Positions 58,902-64,000 of a DNA stretch of 64,000 nt are shown piece after piece (the first letter of the stretch is position 1; every line of letters starts with the position of its first letter). The notes below the pieces were generated by a model. It did no database searches. It saw only the letters and a list, made by a program, of their open reading frames with translations, and had not been told where the DNA came from. A program made the position numbers and the translations under genes. The stretch is from Planosporangium thailandense. GTDB taxonomy: Bacteria > Actinomycetota > Actinomycetes > Mycobacteriales > Micromonosporaceae. Location of the stretch: NCBI RefSeq assembly GCF_011947195.1, contig NZ_JAATVY010000017.1, positions 91,362 through 155,361 of the forward strand. The letters are read 5' to 3'.

Positions 58902-60104
58902 TCAGGCGGCTGCCCGACGCAGCGGACGCCACGCGAACGCGGTGATCGCCGCCATCGCGGCCGCCGCGATCCAGAACGGTGTCGTGACGTCCCAGAATCC
59001 GGCGAGCAGACCGCCGAGCAGGGATCCGAGGGCGGCCCCGCCGAGGTCGAGCAGGGCGTACACGCTGCCCACCCGGCCCAGCAGGTGGGCCGGCACGACC
59101 CGCTGGCGGATGGTCGCCACGACGACGCCCCACACCATCGTGTGGATGCCGAAGACGACCAGGACGGCGGCGGCGACCAGCGGCGTCGTGGTGACCGCCA
59201 GGGTCAGGTGGGTGGCGACCTCGACGACGAGACCGGCGCGCAGCACCGCCGTGGCGCCGAAGGCGGCCGCCAGGCGGGCCGCCACGGTCGTACCGACGAG
59301 CCCGCCGACGGCGAAGGTGGTCAGGAGTACGCCGTACCCGACGTCGGGCAGGCCCAGCCGCTGCCGGGCGTAGAGCACGAACACGGCGAAGGCGGCGCAG
59401 AACGCGATGTTGGCCAGCCCCATGCTGACCGCCAGGGTACGCAGCAGCCGGTGCCGCCACAGCCAGCGCAGGCCGTCGGCGATGTCGCTGCGGAGCCTGG
59501 TACGCGGCCGTACTTCGGGCGCCGGTACCGGCCGGATCCGCGCCACCAGCATCGCGGACAGCGCGAAGGTCACCGCGTCGAGGCCGAACGGAGCGGCCGC
59601 GGACACCGCGAAAAGCCAGGCGCCGAGCGGCTTGCCGGCGAACTGGTTGCCGATGGTGAACGTGGCGCTCAGCCGGGCGTTGGCGCCGGTCAGCTTCTCC
59701 GGCGCGACGATGGCCGGCAGGAGCGCGCCGACTGCGGTGTCGGCGACCGTCTCGCCGGCGCCGAGCAGGAAGAACACCGCATAGATGACGACAACCGTGA
59801 CGATGCCGGTAGCGATGGCGATCGTCAGTGCGATCAGGGCCGCCGCCCGCAGCAGGTTCACGGCCACGACCAGCCGACGCCGGTCGAGCCGGTCCACGTA
59901 GGCGCCGCTGACCAGTGCGAACAGCAGCCAGGGCAGTTGCTGGGCGAAGACGGCGCCGGCGACCAGTGCCGGGTTGTCGGTGACGGAGGCGACCAACAGC
60001 GGGCCGGCTGCCATGGTGACGCCGTCACCGAGGTTGGAGACCGCCGCGGCGGTCCACAGTCTGTTGAAGTCCGCGCCGATCCGCGCGGAGACAAGGGCAC
60101 GCAA
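58902..60104 (-). CDS. MFS transporter, macrolide-efflux/DHA3-like exporter
   Basis: 400 residues, 12 helices. NRLWTAAAVSNLGDGVTMAA and AFVSGAYVDRLDRRRLVVAV-like loop LFALVSGAYVDRLDRRRLV match DHA3 exporters. Start TTG 60104 with GAGGAG 6 nt upstream; no ATG fits. Upstream, a separate 18-codon leader ORF and a segment complementary to this Shine-Dalgarno suggest translational attenuation, as in antibiotic-induced resistance genes. Substrate unknown; a translation-targeting antibiotic is a possibility by analogy. Confidence 0.8.
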   Translation of the reverse strand: MRALVSARIGADFNRLWTAAAVSNLGDGVTMAAGPLLVASVTDNPALVAGAVFAQQLPWLLFALVSGAYVDRLDRRRLVVAVNLLRAAALIALTIAIATGIVTVVVIYAVFFLLGAGETVADTAVGALLPAIVAPEKLTGANARLSATFTIGNQFAGKPLGAWLFAVSAAAPFGLDAVTFALSAMLVARIRPVPAPEVRPRTRLRSDIADGLRWLWRHRLLRTLAVSMGLANIAFCAAFAVFVLYARQRLGLPDVGYGVLLTTFAVGGLVGTTVAARLAAAFGATAVLRAGLVVEVATHLTLAVTTTPLVAAAVLVVFGIHTMVWGVVVATIRQRVVPAHLLGRVGSVYALLDLGGAALGSLLGGLLAGFWDVTTPFWIAAAAMAAITAFAWRPLRRAAA

Positions 60105-60109
60105 AAAGA

Positions 60110-60169
60110 GCTCCTCGAGCAAGGATTGGGAACGGTCGTCGCTGAAGCGACCGCTCCGCGGCGAGGAGC
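60110..60169 (-). promoter_or_regulatory. Shine-Dalgarno sequestering element before the MFS gene
   Basis: On the minus strand GCTCCTCG (60169-60162) is perfectly complementary to CGAGGAGC (60117-60110), which contains the GAGGAG ribosome site of the MFS gene. Between them CGGTCGCT-TC-AGCGAC can form a second hairpin. Earlier, GCGAGAGCA in the leader (60226-60218) can pair with the same GCTCCTCG, giving two exclusive structures. Confidence 0.5.
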
Positions 60170-60204
60170 AGCGCACCGCCGGATCACCGTCCGGCGGCGA
60201 CCGG

Positions 60205-60261
60205 CTATCGCGCGGTGTGCTCTCGCGGCGAAGCGGTGACCGTGACCTTGTCGAGACGCAT
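60205..60261 (-). CDS. 18-residue leader peptide upstream of the MFS exporter
   Basis: ATG at 60261 with GAGGAG 5 nt upstream opens MRLDKVTVTASPREHTAR and a TAG at 60207-60205. The strong ribosome site, short length, position 100 bp before the exporter and alternative pairings of the spacer RNA all fit a regulatory leader. Not a known peptide family. Could alternatively be a chance ORF. Confidence 0.5.
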   Translation of the reverse strand: MRLDKVTVTASPREHTAR

Positions 60262-60422
60262 CTGAACTCCTCACCGTGGCCTGTCGGGCCACCGTCCAAG
60301 TGACGCGGGTGAGGCTACCGGCAGAGACAGCGACCGATCAAAGCAAATAGTGCTCGTCGCGCGTACCGCTAGCATGCGGGGCGGAGTGGGACACCACGGG
60401 CCGATCGAAGGTGAAGGCAGGC

Positions 60423-60656
60423 ATGGCAGGACCTCCGGCGGGCGCGCTGGCGCCGATCCTCGTTCTGGTCGTCTTTCTCGCGGTCGACGCCTGGGTGTAC
60501 GCGGACGCGAAGGCGCGCAGCGAACGGCGTGCCCCCGTCGTCTTCTCCGCCGGCTCGTTCCGGGTGGACACGCCCGTGGCGTGGTTGCTCGGCTGCCTGA
60601 TCCTGTGGGTCGTGTTCTTCCCGCTCTATCTCACGTGCCGCAGGAACGCCGGTTGA
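60423..60656 (+). CDS. 77-residue two-helix membrane protein
   Basis: ATG 60423 (an in-frame GTG at 60411 is an alternative). Helix 1 ALAPILVLVVFLAVDAWVYAD, a charged loop KARSERRAPVVFSAGSFRVD, helix 2 PVAWLLGCLILWVVFFPLYL, then CRRNAG. The loop and W-V-Y-A-D-A-K motif are seen in small actinobacterial membrane proteins with unknown role. Followed by a strong terminator. Confidence 0.62.
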   Translation: MAGPPAGALAPILVLVVFLAVDAWVYADAKARSERRAPVVFSAGSFRVDTPVAWLLGCLILWVVFFPLYLTCRRNAG

Positions 60657-60659
60657 CGC

Positions 60660-60703
60660 CGGTCGGCTCGCCGGGCAACGTCCGCCGCCCGGCGAGCCGA
60701 CCG
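60660..60703. terminator. Strong bidirectional terminator
   Basis: A perfect 17-bp stem: CGGTCGGCTCGCCGGGC (60660-60676) and GCCCGGCGAGCCGACCG (60687-60703) around a 10-nt loop. Lies between the small membrane protein and the convergent methyltransferase. Confidence 0.85.
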
Positions 60704-60704
60704 T

Positions 60705-61436
60705 CTACCTGGGACGGTAGACGGAGATGTGGTTCCTGCTGTCGGCGTCGAACGGCCGCCGGTGCCAGTCCGCGTACCGCTCGGCGAGCCGGAGCCCGGC
60801 CTGGTCCGCCATCTGGTCGATCTGCTCGGGCCAGCAGTACCGCATGGCGAACGGTTTCAGGTGCACGCCCCGGCTGTCGAAGGTGATGGTCTGGCGGACG
60901 AACCGTTGGGCCGGCCGGTCGTAGCGGTGCAGCCGGATCGTGGCGGAGTCCTCGGTCACGTCGCGCATCTGGACCTGCTCGTCGCGGTCGAAGTCGGCCG
61001 GGTCGGGGACGAACGCCTCGATGACGAACGCACCGCCCGGGGCCAGCACCCGCGCGACGTTGCGGAAGCAGTCCGCCTGCCGTTCGGCATCGACCAGGTT
61101 GAACAGCGTGTTGAAAACCAGATACACGAGGCGGTACGGACCGGTCACCGGCACGTCCGCCATGTCCCCGATGGCGACCGGGATGTCCGCGCCACCCGGT
61201 TTGACGCGCATCCGCGCCACCATCTCCGCTGACGCTTCGACGCCCTCGACAACGAGTCCGCGTGCGGCCAGCGGAAGCGCGACGCGACCGGTCCCGATCG
61301 CCAGTTCCAGCACCGGGCCGCCCGCCGCCAGCCCGGTGAGGAAGTCCACCGCCGGCGCCGGATCGGGGTTGTCGTAGGAGTCGTAGTCGGCGGCCCACAG
61401 CCGCCCGAAAAGCGCGGGATCATCGAAGACCGACAT
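60705..61436 (-). CDS. Class I SAM-dependent methyltransferase
   Basis: 243 residues. N-terminal AADYDSYDNPDPAPAVDFLTG, SAM motif GPVLELAIGTGRVALPLAA, acidic loop VVEGVEASAEMVARM, motif IV VYLVFNTLFNLVDAERQADC, and LAPGGAFVIEAFVPDPADFD. The LxFNTLFxL phrase and FVRQTITFDSRGVHLKPFAM are typical of uncharacterised actinobacterial methyltransferases near antibiotic or stress genes. ATG 61436. Upstream 61437-61697 shows no gene. Substrate unknown. Confidence 0.85.
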   Translation of the reverse strand: MSVFDDPALFGRLWAADYDSYDNPDPAPAVDFLTGLAAGGPVLELAIGTGRVALPLAARGLVVEGVEASAEMVARMRVKPGGADIPVAIGDMADVPVTGPYRLVYLVFNTLFNLVDAERQADCFRNVARVLAPGGAFVIEAFVPDPADFDRDEQVQMRDVTEDSATIRLHRYDRPAQRFVRQTITFDSRGVHLKPFAMRYCWPEQIDQMADQAGLRLAERYADWHRRPFDADSRNHISVYRPR

Positions 61437-61697
61437 GTCAGCCGACCTCCCCGCGAGGATTTCGCCGCGCAGTCGGCGGCGTGTGGGTCAGGCGCGGGCT
61501 ACCGACGGCCGCTCGCGGCGTGATCCCTGGGGTCAACGTACCCATGAAGCCTCAAATTCTGAGCGTGGACGACGATTCCTCGGAAGCTGGACATGGGCGC
61601 TCGCCACATTGGTCTCGTCTCCTCTCAGCCGGCGTCGACCTCAGCACACCAGACGCCCGACAGCGGCGGCAACCGCATTACCGGACCCGGGTGGGGG
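61437..61697. other. 261-bp gap upstream of the methyltransferase
   Basis: No gene seen. It contains the promoter region of the minus-strand methyltransferase and the space after the stop of the nitroreductase. Around 61535-61580 composition is more AT-rich (TCAAATTCTGAG) than its neighbours. No terminator recognised. Confidence 0.35.
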
Positions 61698-62681
61698 CTA
61701 ACCCTCGAGAATGTCGTCGACGGCGAGCCGCGGCGTCGCGGGCGGCGCGGGCGCGTCCGGATCGGGGTAGCCGATCCGGATGGCGAGGTACGGATAGCCG
61801 AGGCCGGACAGCATCCGGCGCAGCGCCATCCGGACCGGGAGCACCTCCACCACAGCACTGATCGGCAGCATGGCGAGCCCCTGCGCGGTGGCCGTCAGCC
61901 AGCCGGCGCTGAGCGCCTCGCCCGCGCGCAGCCACGCCCGCGGCGTGTCGTTGTCGCCGTGCAGGATCCCGTAGACCGCCGCGACGTCGTGGCGCTCGTC
62001 GATCGCGAGCGTGCCGGGCGGACCGAAGTACCGGGTCGGCACCTGGGTCTGCGGCGGGCGTTCGGGTACGGCGCTGGCCGGTATGCCGGTGGCGTCACGG
62101 CGCTCGCCACCCACCCAGCGGGCGATCTCGGCCCGGTGCGCCTCCTCGCCGACCTCGGTGCGGTCCGCGCTCGACATCGCGGCGGTCAGATCCACCACCT
62201 GGTCGTCGCGCAGCAGGTACAGGTGGGTGTCCTCGGCGACGACCGCGGCGACGACGGTGTCGAGGGCCGCCTGGTCCACCGGACGGTCGAGCACCGGACG
62301 CCGGTCCGTGCGCCGCGACGACGCCGCGTCCAGCAGCGTCCGGGCGTGCTCGTCCGGCTCGCCCCGTCCGGTGAGCGCGATGGTGGCCAGCAGGTCCGGC
62401 GGGGCCCCGTCGGGCACCCGCCGAACGTCGAACTGCCAGCCGGCGGCGGCCAGCGCCAGGCGCGCGTGGTGCAGCGCGGCGCCGCAGCTTTCGGTCAGCA
62501 GCCGGCCGTCCGGGTCGGCGACCTCCAACTGGCGGCTGCGGTCGGCGTAAAGGTGAAGCGTGTCGCCGTCGCCGATCCGCCAGCGCCACGGTTGCGTGTT
62601 GTGCACCGACGGTGCGGAACGTGCCGCGTCGACCGCCGCGCGCAGGACAGCCACGTCGCTGCCGTGCGTCTGTGTCATCAT
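61698..62681 (-). CDS. Acg-family nitroreductase-like flavoprotein
   Basis: 327 residues with two nitroreductase-like repeats, as in the Mycobacterium Acg (Rv2032) family. N-terminus AVDAARSAPSVHNTQPWRWR is the FMN-binding signature shared with Rv2032 and Rv3131. Then DGRLLTESCGAALHHARLALA, and in the second half EALSAGWLTATAQGLAMLPI and GYPYLAIRIGYPDP. In Mycobacterium these genes belong to the DosR dormancy regulon; the enzymatic function is unknown, though FMN sequestration has been proposed. ATG 62681 follows GAAGGGC. The paired paralogue lies directly upstream. Confidence 0.88.
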   Translation of the reverse strand: MMTQTHGSDVAVLRAAVDAARSAPSVHNTQPWRWRIGDGDTLHLYADRSRQLEVADPDGRLLTESCGAALHHARLALAAAGWQFDVRRVPDGAPPDLLATIALTGRGEPDEHARTLLDAASSRRTDRRPVLDRPVDQAALDTVVAAVVAEDTHLYLLRDDQVVDLTAAMSSADRTEVGEEAHRAEIARWVGGERRDATGIPASAVPERPPQTQVPTRYFGPPGTLAIDERHDVAAVYGILHGDNDTPRAWLRAGEALSAGWLTATAQGLAMLPISAVVEVLPVRMALRRMLSGLGYPYLAIRIGYPDPDAPAPPATPRLAVDDILEG

Positions 62682-62700
62682 CTGCCCTTCGCCCGACCCG

Positions 62701-62762
62701 CGTCCCGCCGGGGCGGGACGAGGCACCGATCACCGTTACGACCTAGCACCGATCACCATTAC
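62701..62762. repeat. Palindrome and spaced direct repeats before the Acg-like gene
   Basis: CGTCCCGCC-GG-GGCGGGACG is a perfect palindrome at 62701-62720. Next to it GCACCGATCACCGTTAC (62723-62739) and GCACCGATCACCATTAC (62746-62762) are two direct copies 23 bp apart with one mismatch. All lie in the 133-bp gap between the two nitroreductase genes, upstream of the second. Likely a regulatory region; the palindrome may act as an mRNA hairpin. Confidence 0.65.
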
Positions 62763-62814
62763 CCCGGGCGGTCGGCGTCAATCTGGGCCAGCGTTCGCCC
62801 CGCCCGTCGGCCGG

Positions 62815-63825
62815 TCACGTGGCGACGTCGACCACCTCGGCGCCCGTGCGGCGGGCCGCCGCCGCGAGCGGACCGTCGCCCGGCACCCCGATCCGCAGCG
62901 CCACCATCGGGTACCCGGCTCCGTCGAGCAGGTCGCACAGCAGCCGGCGGGCGGCCGGTACCTCGATCACGTCGCTGATCGGCGAGGCGGCGAGCCGTTC
63001 GTCGGTGGCGGTGAGCAGTACAGCCGACAGCGCCTCGCCGGCGGCCAACCAGTCCACGGGCGTGTCGGTGTCGGTGTACAGGATGGCGTAGCAGGCGTAC
63101 CGGTCGACGACATCGTGCGTCGCCGGGTCGGGGACGCCGCCCGGGTCGAGGTTGCGCAGCGGCACCGGCCGTGGCTCGGGGTGGGCCGCCGTCTCCGGGG
63201 GGATCCCGTCCCGGGCGCCGGCCGGCCGGCCGGTCCACGCCGACAGTTCGGCCCGGTACAGCGGGTCGGTGAGCTCGGTGCCGGCCGCGGCCACCGCGGC
63301 CGCGGCCAACGTGACGACGTCCTCCGGGCGCAGGATGCGCAGGTGGGCGCCCTGTTCCTCGGCGGCCTCGCGCAGCCGGCGCAGGGCCGGCGGCGGCACC
63401 TCGACGTCGGCGAACGGGCGACGGTCGGTGTGCCGCAGCGCCATCGCCAGTTGCAGCCGTACCGCCGCCCGCTGCGGCTCCCCGGCGTCCACCACCCGGA
63501 TGCGGGCGAACAGGTCGGGGTCACCCGGGTCGGGCAGCCGGTCGACGTGGGTGGCGAACCCGACGCCGGCCAGCGCGGTACGGGCGTGGTGCAGCGCCGC
63601 GCCGCAGCTGACCGTCAGCAGCCGTCCGTCGGGATCGACCGTGGTGAGCTGACGGTCCCGATCGGCGCGCAGCTGCGCGACGTCGTCGGCGATGCACCAC
63701 CGCCACGGCTGGCTGTTGAAGATCGACGGCGCGCGGCCGGCCGCGACGGCGGCCTTGGCGAGTGCCCGGGTAGCCGGCCGTTGCTGCCTGGCCGCGCGCG
63801 GCTCGGTGAACTGGATCATGACCAT
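62815..63825 (-). CDS. Acg-family nitroreductase-like flavoprotein (paralogue)
   Basis: 336 residues, clearly paralogous to the neighbour. N-terminus AVAAGRAPSIFNSQPWRWCI, then DGRLLTVSCGAALHHARTALA, and EALSAVLLTATDERLAASPI with GYPMVALRIGVPGD at the end. ATG 63825 follows GGGGGGA. Upstream are GGGACCGACCGTCCC (63921-63935) and GGGCCATCTGACCC (63876-63889), palindromic sites of the type bound by DevR/DosR. The pair probably arose by duplication. Confidence 0.88.
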   Translation of the reverse strand: MVMIQFTEPRAARQQRPATRALAKAAVAAGRAPSIFNSQPWRWCIADDVAQLRADRDRQLTTVDPDGRLLTVSCGAALHHARTALAGVGFATHVDRLPDPGDPDLFARIRVVDAGEPQRAAVRLQLAMALRHTDRRPFADVEVPPPALRRLREAAEEQGAHLRILRPEDVVTLAAAAVAAAGTELTDPLYRAELSAWTGRPAGARDGIPPETAAHPEPRPVPLRNLDPGGVPDPATHDVVDRYACYAILYTDTDTPVDWLAAGEALSAVLLTATDERLAASPISDVIEVPAARRLLCDLLDGAGYPMVALRIGVPGDGPLAAAARRTGAEVVDVAT

Positions 63826-63920
63826 CGGTCCCCCCTACGCCGTCTAGCGTGTCCTGGGCAGCGTGTCGGGTCGCAGGGCCATCTGACCCGTTCTGAGCGG
63901 AAAGGCGCCTCTGCGAGCCA

Positions 63921-63935
63921 GGGACCGACCGTCCC
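63921..63935. promoter_or_regulatory. GGGAC-N5-GTCCC palindrome, DosR-box-like
   Basis: GGGAC-CGACC-GTCCC at 63921-63935. The mycobacterial DosR box has the core GGGAC-N4-GTCCC, so this differs only by one extra spacer base. It lies in the 160-bp divergent space between the Acg-like gene (start 63825) and a partial gene at 63986, and could serve both. Confidence 0.5.
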
Positions 63936-63985
63936 GGTCCACCGCCCTCCGCCGGCCGCCGCCATCCATGGGGTAGAAACGACGC

Positions 63986-64000
63986 ATGATTCGGGTGTAC
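63986..64000 (+). CDS. Start of a gene cut by the window edge, possibly a response regulator
   Basis: Only five codons, MIRVY, after ATG 63986 and a weak GGGG site. NarL/DevR-type response regulators often start MIRVFLVDDH, and a DevR gene next to Acg-like genes would make sense, but five residues cannot prove this. Confidence 0.25.

Overview
The window is chromosomal DNA from a high-GC Gram-positive actinobacterium. Codon third positions are almost all G or C, GTG and TTG starts are frequent, and ATGA or GTGA stop/start overlaps are common. The gene content (mycosin protease, F420/FMN-type LLM oxidoreductase, Acg-family nitroreductases, sugar ABC operons without their own ATPase, PRC-barrel genes) fits a filamentous actinomycete, most likely Micromonosporaceae. 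That family assignment is an inference, because there is no rRNA or tRNA gene here. No intact phage, IS element, CRISPR array or tRNA was recognised.

0-13.4 kb, one-carbon and oxidoreductive metabolism. After the end of a PRC-barrel gene pair comes a three-gene formate dehydrogenase operon (781-5995). Its catalytic subunit is interrupted by an in-frame TGA at 1348-1350 in the selenocysteine context, followed 12 nt later by a perfect 17-nt SECIS-like hairpin, so 781-4092 is read as one selenoprotein gene. Next to it are a TPP enzyme, an enolase-superfamily enzyme, an SDR and a formaldehyde-dehydrogenase-like zinc alcohol dehydrogenase. Between them lie decayed genes: a GH15 tail, the start of a cation/proton antiporter, and a frameshifted membrane transporter.

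13.4-22.7 kb, envelope and redox stress. There is a secreted collagen-like Gly-Pro-rich protein, a run of small membrane proteins (including a 30-residue one at 15228-15320), a YetF/DUF421 protein and a Mn catalase. An MFS exporter is divergent from a regulator that fuses an HxlR winged helix to a peroxiredoxin-like domain, with palindromes between them. An MMPL transporter follows.

22.7-36.2 kb, two sugar uptake modules. Module 1 is a binding protein, two permeases, a small membrane protein, a ROK repressor and a GH13 alpha-glucosidase. Near-identical operator-like sites precede the transport operon and the glucosidase. Module 2 is a ROK repressor divergent from a binding protein, two permeases, a SIS-domain protein and a ROK kinase. 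Neither module has an ATPase, so both probably share a distant MsiK-type one.

36.2-53.4 kb. Two divergent methyltransferases; a NarL-type two-component pair whose kinase carries a duplicated, degenerate first half; a two-gene carboxylate activation/reduction pair; an LLM oxidoreductase; a formamidase-like protein. Then comes the most striking locus: a SET-domain methyltransferase gene overlapping a 1335-residue Pls-type (poly-lysine synthetase-like) membrane NRPS, convergent with a mycosin protease.

53.4-64 kb, stress/dormancy-like island. DinB-like protein, cold-shock protein, single-domain response regulator, two universal stress proteins, K+ channel, two MFS exporters (one with a leader peptide and a sequesterable Shine-Dalgarno), two Acg-like nitroreductases, and at the right edge the first codons of a gene that may be a DevR-type regulator. 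GGGAC-type imperfect palindromes precede several of these genes.
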